Position numbers and translations under genes: made by a program. Below the pieces are notes generated by a model that worked only from the letters and a program-made list of their open reading frames with translations, ran no database searches and was not told the origin of the DNA. A stretch of DNA of 34,334 nt from Clostridiales bacterium (lineage in GTDB: Bacteria > Bacillota > Proteinivoracia > UBA4975 > PWLI01), in the NCBI GenBank assembly GCA_003559415.1, contig PWLI01000008.1:1-34334 (forward strand), in the 5' to 3' direction. Below are positions 26,052 through 34,334 of the stretch, piece after piece; positions within the stretch are counted from its first letter, which is position 1; each line of letters opens with the position of its first letter.

Positions 26052-29000
26052 ATGGGCGGTGACAGTCTAAACAGAATACTTTCCCAAAGTGTTCCGTTGC
26101 AGGAATTAATGCGCAAGCTGAGTCCGGGCGGGCACCAATTTTTGTACGGATTGGGCGGCAGCCAGCGGGCAATGCTGTTAAGTCATCTTGTTCAGCGCGG
26201 AAAAGATGTTTTGTTTGTTGCTTCGGGGATTAAAGAAGCCGAAACAGTGCTGGCGGATTACGAATTCTTTTCCGGTCACAAGGGGTATTTCTACCCTGCC
26301 CGTCCCGTCTTGGTTGAAGGGATAGAGGCTGAAAGCCGGGACACAGACAGCCAGCGGCTTCGGGCAATAGGCAAGTTGACATCTTCTGAGCCCTGCCTGG
26401 TGGTTGCGCCTGTCAGCGCCTTGCTGGAGCTGCTGCCGCCGGTTTCTGTTTTCAGTGAACACAGCGTTTCCATCAGAGTTGGCCAAACCCACGATTTGTC
26501 CCAACTGGCCACAGCTCTTTCTGCATTGGGATACCAAAAGACAGAAGGAGTTGATGGACCCGGCCAGTTCAGCCGGCGGGGAGATATCGTGGACATTTTT
26601 GACCCGGCCCAGCAACACCCCTGGCGCATCCAGTTTTATGATGTTGAAGTGGAGTCGGTGCGGGAATTTGATATTGAAACCCAGCGCTCAAAGACTTCCA
26701 GAAATCACGTGGATGTGGGGCCAGCCCGCATGCTGCCGTTGCCGGAAGAAGTGCTAACCCGCACGCTGGGCAAACTGGACCAGGCCATATCGGAGTCAGG
26801 GAATTTCTTCCGCACTCAGCTGGAGCAGGATCGGGACAGATTTTCAAGCCAGGGTTACTGGCCAGGCTGCCAGAGATATCTTTCATTCATGTATCCAAAC
26901 CCTCAAAGTTTAGTGGAGTACTTCCCTGACGGTTATGTGGCAACAGCGGAAACGCCGGATTTGCTGCGAACAGTTGAACTGCTTTCAGGGGAGTTGATTG
27001 AAAGGCAAAAGCAATTGATAGAGGCGGGAAAATTGCTTCCTTCACTGCGAGCCTACTTTCACAGCTCTGAATTGGTTGCCCGCTGGCAAAAACAAACCAC
27101 CGTACACACCGGTGTGTTAATGCGGTCTCCCGGGCCCTTTGCCTTACAGGAAATGGGCAGCATCCCTTTCCGGCAGGTGCCCAGCTTCTATGGCCAGCAA
27201 CAACTCTTGGTGGAAGAAATACGGGCCTGGCTGCAGAGAGATATAACTATTGTGATTGTTGGAGGAAGCAGGCAGCTGGCAGATGTGCTAAAAGACGAAG
27301 ACATACCCGCTGTGTTGACAGATACTGAAGGGCTGAAGAGTTCGGCAGTGAATATTGTCCAGGGCCAACTCAGTGCCGGGTTTGAACTGCTGGATCAAAA
27401 GCTGGTTGTGCTCAGCATGTCCGAGGTCGCCGGCCGGCGGCAAGCAAGCAGCAGGCCCTCTGGCAAGCAGGGGATGCAGCCGGGCGAGGTTCAGAGCCTG
27501 CAACCAGGGGAGTACGTTGTCCATCTAAACCATGGTATCGGCCAGTTCATCGGCACTGTGACCAGGGAAGTGGCCGGCTCCAAGCGGGATTATCTTTACA
27601 TAAAGTACGCCGGCCAGGACAAGCTGTTTCTGCCCACCGACCAGGTTCAGTACCTGCAGCGGTACATGGGCGGCGGAGACAAGCCTCCCAAGCTGTATTC
27701 CTTGGGCGGTGGAGATTGGCAAAGGGTCAAGACCCGGGTCAGGGAATCAGTGCAAAAAATGGCCTTTGACCTCTTGCAGCTTTATGCAAAAAGGGAAAAA
27801 ACCCAGGGGCACGGCTTTGCGCCGGACACGCCGTGGCAGAGAGAATTGGAAGAAGGCTTCCCCTACCAGGAGACCCCGGATCAATTGCGGGCCATCGAAG
27901 AAGTGAAAAAAGACATGGAAAGTTTCCGGCCCATGGATCGCCTTTTATGTGGGGATGTGGGCTATGGCAAGACAGAAGTGGCTTTGCGGGCGGCGATGAA
28001 GGCGGTAATGGATGACCGCCAGGTGGTGTTGCTGGCGCCAACCACAGTGTTGGCTCAACAGCACTTCCGCACCTTCAGCGAACGCTTTGCCCCCTTCCCC
28101 ATCAAGGTAGAGGTGCTGAGCAGGTTCAGGAGCCCGGCCCGCCAGAAAGAGATTGTCAAGCAACTGAAATCAGGGAATATTGACATAGTGATAGGCACCC
28201 ACCGTTTGCTGCAGCCGGATGTTGAGTTGCTGCGATTGGGCCTGGTGATAGTTGACGAGGAGCAGCGCTTTGGGGTTGAGCACAAAGAAAGCTTAAAAAA
28301 TCTCCGGGCAAATGTTGATGTCCTCTCAATGACGGCAACTCCCATTCCCCGAACGTTGCAAATGGCCCTGATGGGCATCCGGGATCTCAGCACCATTGAC
28401 ACGCCGCCCGAAGGCCGCTACCCGGTGCAGACATATGTGATTGAGTACTCGGATGATGCAGTGGTGTATGCAATCAGCCGCGAATTAGATCGGGGCGGCC
28501 AGGTATATGTTATTTTCAACCGTGTCCAGGGAATTGACGCAACTGCATCCCGCCTCCGCCGATTGTTGCCGGATGCAAATATTGCTGTAATTCACGGGCA
28601 AATGGCTGAAGCACAGATAGAAAGAACAATGCTGAAGTTTCATGAGGGAGAACACCAGGTTTTACTCAGCACGACGATTGTGGAAAATGGCCTGGACATC
28701 CCCAACGTCAACACACTGTTTATTTTTGACGCAGACAGGCTGGGCCTCTCCCAGCTCTACCAGTTGCGGGGCCGGGTAGGCCGGGGCAGGCGTTTGGCCT
28801 ATGCATATTTTACCTACCGTCCCCACAAGGTGCTTACAGAAAAAGCACAAAAGCGGCTGGCTGCCATAAAAGAGTTTACCCAGCTGGGCTCCGGGTACAA
28901 GCTGTCATTAAAAGATTTGGAAATCCGTGGGGCAGGAAACATCCTTGGCCCGGAACAACATGGCTATATTTCTGCCGTAGGCTATGACCTGTATTGCAAA

Positions 29001-29516
29001 TTGTTGGAAGAACAGGTCAACCTGTTGTCTGGCCACAAGCCCGAACCCCGGGCTCAGCCGCCGGAAATTAGCATCAGTTTGCCCGTTGATGCATATGCGC
29101 CCGACAGCTATCTGCCGGAGCAGGACAAGTTCTACCTGTACCGCCGTCTGCGCAGCGCCCAGTTGCTGCCGGAAGTGGATGATATTGAGGATGAGCTGAG
29201 AGACAGATTCGGGCCGCCGCCCCAGCCATTGAACAACCTTCTCAATGTGACCAGGATCAAGGTGCTGGCTGCCCGGGCGGGTGTCGCAGAAATTGATTAC
29301 ACCAGAGACAAGCTCTCGGGACAAAGAATGCTGCAACTTTCTTTCGCGCCAGGGCAAGAGCCTGAAAGTGCAACCCTTCAGAAATTATGGTCTGCGCACA
29401 ACGGGCAGTTTGATTTCCGCCGCCAGAAAGACACTGTGGCCATTTGGAAAATAAACGGAAACATCCTGGAGGAATTGGAACAACTTTTACACCAGTTAAA
29501 AGCGCAACAAGATTGA
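26052..29516 (+). CDS. mfd: Transcription-repair coupling factor
   Basis: 1154 aa; RID module LQPGEYVVHLNHGIGQFIG; MDRLLCGDVGYGKTEVALRAAM; VDEEQRFGVEHKE. Confidence 0.97.
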   Translation: MGGDSLNRILSQSVPLQELMRKLSPGGHQFLYGLGGSQRAMLLSHLVQRGKDVLFVASGIKEAETVLADYEFFSGHKGYFYPARPVLVEGIEAESRDTDSQRLRAIGKLTSSEPCLVVAPVSALLELLPPVSVFSEHSVSIRVGQTHDLSQLATALSALGYQKTEGVDGPGQFSRRGDIVDIFDPAQQHPWRIQFYDVEVESVREFDIETQRSKTSRNHVDVGPARMLPLPEEVLTRTLGKLDQAISESGNFFRTQLEQDRDRFSSQGYWPGCQRYLSFMYPNPQSLVEYFPDGYVATAETPDLLRTVELLSGELIERQKQLIEAGKLLPSLRAYFHSSELVARWQKQTTVHTGVLMRSPGPFALQEMGSIPFRQVPSFYGQQQLLVEEIRAWLQRDITIVIVGGSRQLADVLKDEDIPAVLTDTEGLKSSAVNIVQGQLSAGFELLDQKLVVLSMSEVAGRRQASSRPSGKQGMQPGEVQSLQPGEYVVHLNHGIGQFIGTVTREVAGSKRDYLYIKYAGQDKLFLPTDQVQYLQRYMGGGDKPPKLYSLGGGDWQRVKTRVRESVQKMAFDLLQLYAKREKTQGHGFAPDTPWQRELEEGFPYQETPDQLRAIEEVKKDMESFRPMDRLLCGDVGYGKTEVALRAAMKAVMDDRQVVLLAPTTVLAQQHFRTFSERFAPFPIKVEVLSRFRSPARQKEIVKQLKSGNIDIVIGTHRLLQPDVELLRLGLVIVDEEQRFGVEHKESLKNLRANVDVLSMTATPIPRTLQMALMGIRDLSTIDTPPEGRYPVQTYVIEYSDDAVVYAISRELDRGGQVYVIFNRVQGIDATASRLRRLLPDANIAVIHGQMAEAQIERTMLKFHEGEHQVLLSTTIVENGLDIPNVNTLFIFDADRLGLSQLYQLRGRVGRGRRLAYAYFTYRPHKVLTEKAQKRLAAIKEFTQLGSGYKLSLKDLEIRGAGNILGPEQHGYISAVGYDLYCKLLEEQVNLLSGHKPEPRAQPPEISISLPVDAYAPDSYLPEQDKFYLYRRLRSAQLLPEVDDIEDELRDRFGPPPQPLNNLLNVTRIKVLAARAGVAEIDYTRDKLSGQRMLQLSFAPGQEPESATLQKLWSAHNGQFDFRRQKDTVAIWKINGNILEELEQLLHQLKAQQD

Positions 29517-29541
29517 GTAACACGTGGATATTTGGTAGACT
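29513..29541 (+). promoter_or_regulatory. Candidate SigA promoter for the PrsA-like gene: TTGAGT-N17-TAGACT (TGG extended -10)
   Basis: Overlaps the mfd stop codon; 17-bp spacer. Confidence 0.5.
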
Positions 29542-29574
29542 TATTATCACAGTTCAGACAAGGGAGTGTTTGCT

Positions 29575-30537
29575 ATGGGCAGGGCAATGACCGGTGTTGT
29601 TTTGCTGCTGGGACTAATGCTGCCAGTGGTTGTTTCTGGCTGCACAGAGCAACCGCCGGCAGTGGTGGCAGTGGTCAACGACAGGGAGATTACCTACCAA
29701 GAGTGGGAAGTATACATGAATATGCGGCGCATAGCCGATTCGGAACGGGTATTTGATGAAGATGAGAAGAAGGCAATCCTTGACGAAATGATAACGGACC
29801 TTTTGTTGTACTATGAGGCCGTTGAGCGGGGATTTGAGCCGGATTCTGCACTTGTTGACCGCGATTACCAGCAGTACAGAAATGTAATCAAGGACCATCT
29901 GTTGGAAAAAAGTGAAGTGCGCTACCAGTTGCATCTGCAAGAGTTAAGCCTGAACGAAGAGATGGTGCTGGAATGGGTGGAGAGGTTTAATACTGCCCAG
30001 CAATTGATGAGAGATGTGGGTGCCAGGGTGCTTCCCCCCACTGCAGAGGAAGTAGAGGCCTTTTATGAGCGCCACAAGGAGCAGTTTCGTATCGGTGAGC
30101 GCCGCCATCTTCGGCAAATCCTCATAACAGAAGAATCGCTGGGCGATGAGTATGAAGATGTCGAGGCCATGGCCCAGGACATCTATCAGCGTCTGGGCCA
30201 GGGTAAAGACTTTGCTGCACTGGCAGCTAAATATTCTGCCGACTCCTATAGCAAGGGCCATGGTGGAGACTTGGGCTGGTTTGAGTACGACGACATGTTT
30301 CCGGAGTTGGCCGAGGTGGTTTTTGAAATGGACGCTGGCATTGTCAGCCAGCCAATAGAAACAGAGCATGGGTTGCACCTTGTGGAAGTGTTGGACATAA
30401 AAGCGCCTGACTACCGTCCGGTGGAAGAGGTTTTTGAAAGTATTTCTGAACACCTGTATAAAAACGAGCAGGAGCAACGGACGACAGAATTCATTAACCG
30501 CATCCGCCGCCGGGCAGATATAGACATCCGGTGGTAG
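29575..30537 (+). CDS. PrsA/SurA-like peptidylprolyl isomerase lipoprotein
   Basis: Signal plus lipobox VVSGC; parvulin domain RRHLRQILI...DSYSKGHGGDLGWFEYDDMFPELAEVVFEMDAGIVSQPIETEHGLHLVEV. Confidence 0.9.
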   Translation: MGRAMTGVVLLLGLMLPVVVSGCTEQPPAVVAVVNDREITYQEWEVYMNMRRIADSERVFDEDEKKAILDEMITDLLLYYEAVERGFEPDSALVDRDYQQYRNVIKDHLLEKSEVRYQLHLQELSLNEEMVLEWVERFNTAQQLMRDVGARVLPPTAEEVEAFYERHKEQFRIGERRHLRQILITEESLGDEYEDVEAMAQDIYQRLGQGKDFAALAAKYSADSYSKGHGGDLGWFEYDDMFPELAEVVFEMDAGIVSQPIETEHGLHLVEVLDIKAPDYRPVEEVFESISEHLYKNEQEQRTTEFINRIRRRADIDIRW

Positions 30538-30558
30538 TTCTGCAGGACCCGAAAGCTC

Positions 30559-30581
30559 CCGGGACCCATGGGTCCCGGTTT
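30559..30581 (+). terminator. Hairpin CCGGGACCCATGGGTCCCGG-TTT
   Basis: 20-bp perfect palindrome after prsA-like gene, short T tail. Confidence 0.6.
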
Positions 30582-30635
30582 CTCATGAACATAGGAAAGT
30601 ATTGAAAAATCAGGGCAGACAGTGGAGGGCCGTAA

Positions 30636-32264
30636 ATGAGTGCTGAAAGCAGCCGCTTTCTCAAAGGTGCAGTTGTGTTGACGATAGCAGGCGCCATAGT
30701 GAAAATCCTTGGCGCCATCTACCGCATTCCGCTGTACAGCATCTTGGGCCCAGAGGGCATGGGCCTGTTTCAGGCTGCCTATCCACTCTATTCCATGATG
30801 CTGGCTGTATCCATTGCCGGGGTGCCGGTGGCTGTGTCCAAGCTGGTGGCAGAGAATATTGCCAGGAAAAATTACCTGGGCGCTCATCAGGTGTTTAAAG
30901 TATCGCTGCTTTTGATGTCCATTACCGGGGCCACTGTCACGCTGGTACTGATGCTGGGGGCACGGCATTATGTTGAAAACTACCTGCAGGCTCCCGGAGC
31001 ATTCTACCCGCTGATTGCTATTTCACCTGCCGTTTTCTTCTTTGCCGTCAAGTCTGCCTTTCGGGGGTTTTTTCAGGGCCAGCAAAAGATGATGCCCACC
31101 GGATTTTCCCAGGTAATGGAGCAGCTTATCAGGGTGTTGACGCTGTTTGTGCTGGCCAGCACCTTGGTGGGAGTCAGTCTGGAGTATGGCGCCGCAGGCG
31201 CTGCCTTTGGCTCGGTGACAGGTGCTGCCACCGCTTTGTTGGTGCTGGCAGGCATGTATTGGCGCCAACGGAAGGATTTTTTTACCCTGGCGGCTACCGG
31301 CAACAACAAGCTTGAACCCTTTGGCAGGGTTCTGCGTAACATTATGTGGCTGGCTCTGCCCCTTACCATAAGCAGCATTGTCGTTCCCTTGATCAATGCC
31401 GTGGACTCGACAATTATCATCCCCCGTCTGCAAGTGGCGGGTTTTGCTGAAACCCGGGCGCTGGAATTATTCGGCAACCTTACCGGCGCGGCCATGCCCC
31501 TTGTCGGGTTGCCGACGATAATCACCATGGCCATCGCCGTTTCCCTTATACCGGCCATTTCCAATGCCGACGCTGTGGGAAACAAAGCTCTGGTAGCCAA
31601 ACTCAGCAGCCTTGCCTCCCGAATCGGCATGATTATAGGCCTCCCGGCTACTGTTGGCCTGTTTTTGCTGGCCCAGCCCATCAGTGTGGTGTTGTTTAAT
31701 AATGCAGAAGTGGCACTGCCGCTTCAATGGGCTTCCTTGGCAATAATTTTCCTGACGTTGCAGAAAACCACAACACCGGTGTTGCAAGGACTGGGCAAAA
31801 CGTATCTTCCTGTGCTGCACACTTTCATTGGCCTGTTGTTTAAGGTATCGCTTAACTACACACTGACCGCCATGCCGGGGGTAAATATCCTTGGCCCCGT
31901 AATTGGCACAATAACGTTTTTTGTCATTGCCAGCGGATTAAACTTCGCAGCAGTATACCGCTTGGTGGGCTGGCAAGATTCTTTCTGGCAAGCCCTGGGC
32001 CGGCCGCTGGTCAATGCCTGCCTGATGGGGGCGGCAGTATATGGCACTTATCCCCTGGCTCAATCCGCAGCAGCTTTGGCTGTACAGTCGCTGCGGGGCC
32101 AGGCAACCATCGGACTGGCTGTGGCGATTATTGTCGGTGTTGCAGTCTACGGCTTGGCCTCCTTCTTCTCGGGAGCGGTTACCACCCGTGAACTGGAAAT
32201 GATACCCCGTGTGGGCAAAAAAATTGCTGCTTTTATGAACAAGCTGGGATTGAGGAGGAAGTAA
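30636..32264 (+). CDS. SpoVB/YabM-family MOP flippase (polysaccharide/lipid II transporter)
   Basis: Multi-TM; FLKGAVVLTIAGAIVKILGAIYRIPLYSILGPEGMGLFQAAYPLY. Confidence 0.92.
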   Translation: MSAESSRFLKGAVVLTIAGAIVKILGAIYRIPLYSILGPEGMGLFQAAYPLYSMMLAVSIAGVPVAVSKLVAENIARKNYLGAHQVFKVSLLLMSITGATVTLVLMLGARHYVENYLQAPGAFYPLIAISPAVFFFAVKSAFRGFFQGQQKMMPTGFSQVMEQLIRVLTLFVLASTLVGVSLEYGAAGAAFGSVTGAATALLVLAGMYWRQRKDFFTLAATGNNKLEPFGRVLRNIMWLALPLTISSIVVPLINAVDSTIIIPRLQVAGFAETRALELFGNLTGAAMPLVGLPTIITMAIAVSLIPAISNADAVGNKALVAKLSSLASRIGMIIGLPATVGLFLLAQPISVVLFNNAEVALPLQWASLAIIFLTLQKTTTPVLQGLGKTYLPVLHTFIGLLFKVSLNYTLTAMPGVNILGPVIGTITFFVIASGLNFAAVYRLVGWQDSFWQALGRPLVNACLMGAAVYGTYPLAQSAAALAVQSLRGQATIGLAVAIIVGVAVYGLASFFSGAVTTRELEMIPRVGKKIAAFMNKLGLRRK

Positions 32265-32265
32265 C

Positions 32266-32952
32266 ATGTCCCAATCACTGAGTGCCCAATCCTTGTTTCA
32301 ATTGCCGTGGTGGCAGGAAAAGGGACGTTTGCAGGTGATTTCCGCCAAACAACCAATAACTGCCGACCCTGCGACCTTGCTGGTTGTTGTCGACATTTCT
32401 CCTGACTTGGCAGATGACCTGAAGGAGAAATTGTTGCGTGTGTATCCCCCCCAACACTGGGTGTACGTGCTCAATCCCCGGGGGCAGCTATCAGAAGACA
32501 GCGCCATGGCCCTCGCGGACCTGGAGCCAGGCAGCCAGGTGCCCGGGGCAGTTGTAATCCCTCCACTGGCTGAGCCCAGTGCCGGCGCTCATCTTTCCAA
32601 CCTCCTGGGGCTCATGGCTTTTCTGCGTTCAGCGGACGGTTGCCCCTGGGATCGTGAACAGACCCATGCATCTCTCAGGCCAAACTTGTTGGAGGAAGCC
32701 CAGGAAGCGGCGGAGGCAATTGATTCAGGCAGCACAGAACAACTGGTTGATGAATTGGGAGACGTGCTGCTGCAGGTTGTTTTTCATGCCCAGATTGCCC
32801 AGGAGCGGGGTTGTTTTGAGTTTAATGATATTGTCTTGAACCTTACCGAGAAATTAATCCGCCGCCATCCCCACATTTTTGGACAGGAAAATGCCCAAAC
32901 GCCCGGGGATGTTGAAAAGCTATGGAGGAATGTGAAAAAGAGTGAAAAGTAA
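32266..32952 (+). CDS. mazG: MazG-domain NTP pyrophosphohydrolase with truncated/degenerate YabN-type methylase domain
   Basis: C-terminal CPWDREQTHASLRPNLLEEAQEAAEAID...LVDELGDVLLQVVFHAQIA; N-terminal about 105 aa resembles only the C-terminal half of the tetrapyrrole methylase domain of YabN. Confidence 0.87.
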   Translation: MSQSLSAQSLFQLPWWQEKGRLQVISAKQPITADPATLLVVVDISPDLADDLKEKLLRVYPPQHWVYVLNPRGQLSEDSAMALADLEPGSQVPGAVVIPPLAEPSAGAHLSNLLGLMAFLRSADGCPWDREQTHASLRPNLLEEAQEAAEAIDSGSTEQLVDELGDVLLQVVFHAQIAQERGCFEFNDIVLNLTEKLIRRHPHIFGQENAQTPGDVEKLWRNVKKSEK

Positions 32953-33001
32953 AGTCTAAACTTGGCAAAAGAAAGTAATCAGCTTTTTTTAATTATTGGG
33001 A

Positions 33002-33026
33002 AGGATTTACAAGGCCGACGGAGAAT
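33002..33026 (+). promoter_or_regulatory. Sigma-H-like promoter upstream of hup: AGGATTT-N11-GGAGAAT
   Basis: Full match to the recalled sigma-H consensus and spacing. Confidence 0.65.
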
Positions 33027-33067
33027 AAGAAAATAGCGACAATCAAATAATTTATGGAGGGAATATA

Positions 33068-33340
33068 GTGAATAAAGCAGACCTGATTCATTTGGTTTCC
33101 GAAAAGGCTAATCTGAACAAGAAGGAAAGCGAGTTGGCTGTCAACGCAGTTTTTGATGGGATTGTGGATGCGGTTTCCAAGGGAGAGAAAGTTGCCATAA
33201 TAGGATTCGGTAATTTTGAAAAGCGCCACCGGGCCGCCAAGACTGGCCGCAACCCCAGCACCGGGGAAGAAATTCAAATACCGGCAACCAGTGTGCCTGC
33301 CTTCAAGGCCGGAAAGGCATTTAAAGACCGCCTTAAGTAA
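33068..33340 (+). CDS. hup: HU family DNA-binding protein (GTG start)
   Basis: MNKADLIHLVSEKANLNKKESELAVNAVFDGI...GFGNFEKRHRAAKTGRNPSTGEEIQIPATSVPAFKAGKAFKD. Confidence 0.97.
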   Translation: MNKADLIHLVSEKANLNKKESELAVNAVFDGIVDAVSKGEKVAIIGFGNFEKRHRAAKTGRNPSTGEEIQIPATSVPAFKAGKAFKDRLK

Positions 33341-33347
33341 TTTCTGG

Positions 33348-33372
33348 ACCAGGCCGCCGGCGGCCTGGTTTT
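33348..33372 (+). terminator. hup terminator (22-bp perfect palindrome plus TTTT)
   Basis: ACCAGGCCGCCGGCGGCCTGGTTTT. Confidence 0.65.
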
Positions 33373-33403
33373 CTGTTGATGGCCGGCAGCAAGGGGCGGA
33401 GGG

Positions 33404-33721
33404 ATGATCATGGCTGCTGATACAAGGCGTGTTGACTTTACAAAAAAGCATAAATGGATTACTATACTGATTGTATTCGTTATGCTTTACTTTTCTACGG
33501 TTTTTTATCGCCAACAGCAATCATTGGACCGTCTTGCCCTTGAGGCTGCCCAGTTGGAGGCAGAGTTGCAACGACTGGAACGGGAAAGCAAGCTGATGGA
33601 ACAACAGGTGGAACACCTGGCGGACGACATGTTATATATTGAAAACTTTGCCCGCCGGGAACTGGGACTGGTGCGTGACGGAGAGCGAGTATATATTGTG
33701 TCGCAACGCAACAACGATTGA
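33404..33721 (+). CDS. divIC: Septum formation initiator, DivIC/FtsB family
   Basis: Short TM protein with coiled coil and IENFARRELGLVRDGERVYIV motif. Confidence 0.88.
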   Translation: MIMAADTRRVDFTKKHKWITILIVFVMLYFSTVFYRQQQSLDRLALEAAQLEAELQRLERESKLMEQQVEHLADDMLYIENFARRELGLVRDGERVYIVSQRNND

Positions 33722-33753
33722 CTTTTGAAAATATGGGGAGGATTATCGACAGC

Positions 33754-34125
33754 ATGTCATCATTGCAGGTTGGCCAGGTTGTTACTGGCAAAGTTACAGG
33801 AATAACTGACTTTGGCGTCTTTGTCCTGTTGCCAGACAACAGCACAGGATTGGTTCATATTTCTGAGGTGGCAGACAGCTATGTGAAGGACATAAATGAT
33901 CACCTGGAAAGGAATCAGGAAATACAAGTCAAGGTCATTTCCATGGCTAAGGGAAAGATTGGCCTTTCCATCCGAAAGGCCCAAGAGAAGTCCAGAAACA
34001 ACCAAAAGGTTTTTGAGGATCGTCTGGCCCGGTTTATTAAGGAAAGCGATGAGCGGCTTTCCGATCTGAAGAAGAACACAGAAGGCAAACGGGGTGGGCG
34101 TGGAGGTCGTCGGGCAGGTTTTTGA
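33754..34125 (+). CDS. S1 RNA-binding domain protein (YabR-like)
   Basis: LQVGQVVTGKVTGITDFGVFVLLPDNSTGLVHISEVADSYVKD; ATG 33754 preceded by GGGGAGGA. Confidence 0.9.
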   Translation: MSSLQVGQVVTGKVTGITDFGVFVLLPDNSTGLVHISEVADSYVKDINDHLERNQEIQVKVISMAKGKIGLSIRKAQEKSRNNQKVFEDRLARFIKESDERLSDLKKNTEGKRGGRGGRRAGF

Positions 34126-34157
34126 GCATGGGGGGTTACTTGCTTCTCCCGGGTTTC

Positions 34158-34186
34158 TTGACAGGCAATGGGCTGTGGTGTAGAAT
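34158..34186 (+). promoter_or_regulatory. SigA promoter for tRNA genes: TTGACA-N17-TAGAAT
   Basis: Consensus -35, 17-bp spacer; -10 ends 11 bp before the tRNA. Confidence 0.85.
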
Positions 34187-34197
34187 GATGTCTGTGA

Positions 34198-34273
<76 letters not shown>

Positions 34274-34274
34274 T

Positions 34275-34334
34275 GGGCGAATAGCTCAGCTGGGAGAGCA
34301 CCTGCCTTACAAGCAGGGGGTCACAGGTTCGAGC
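34275..34334 (+). tRNA. tRNA-Val(TAC), 3' truncated by window end
   Basis: GGGCGAATAGCTCAGCTGGGAGAGCACCTGCCTTACAAGCAGGGGGTCACAGGTTCGAGC; anticodon TAC. Confidence 0.93.

Noticed and set aside
30559-30578. 20-bp perfect palindrome as a protein operator
   Set aside because: Follows a stop codon and is followed by TTT; a transcription terminator is the simpler explanation.
33348-33369. 22-bp GC-rich perfect palindrome as a recombination or replication site
   Set aside because: Directly follows the hup stop and is followed by TTTT; most likely a terminator.

Overview
A conserved chromosomal core region of a Firmicutes/Clostridia-like bacterium, almost entirely + strand. It is syntenic with the Bacillus subtilis tmk-holB-yabA-abrB-metS-tatD-yabE-rnmV-ksgA-veg-ispE-purR-spoVG-glmU-prs-ctc-pth-mfd-spoVB-mazG-hup-divIC-yabR-tRNA segment. 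No phage, transposon, CRISPR array or obvious defence system was seen. The main points of interest are: (1) the metG/metS locus holds an intact 581-aa MetRS-like ORF that keeps the Zn knuckle, anticodon-binding and Trbp111-like domains but has lost recognisable HIGH and KMSKS motifs, so it is probably a non-catalytic pseudo-synthetase. It appears to be driven by a promoter interleaved with that of divergent abrB. (2) The YabN-type methylase-MazG protein appears to have lost the N-terminal half of its methylase domain. (3) Sporulation genes usual in this gene order (yabG, sspF, spoVT, yabP/yabQ) are missing from their expected slots, while three sigma-H-like promoters remain (hup, spoVG, ispE). 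(4) A class II RNR gene has a pair of NrdR-box-like sites bracketing its -10. (5) veg has tandem consensus promoters exactly 40 bp apart. All calls come from reading the sequence and from recalled family motifs; no database search was run.
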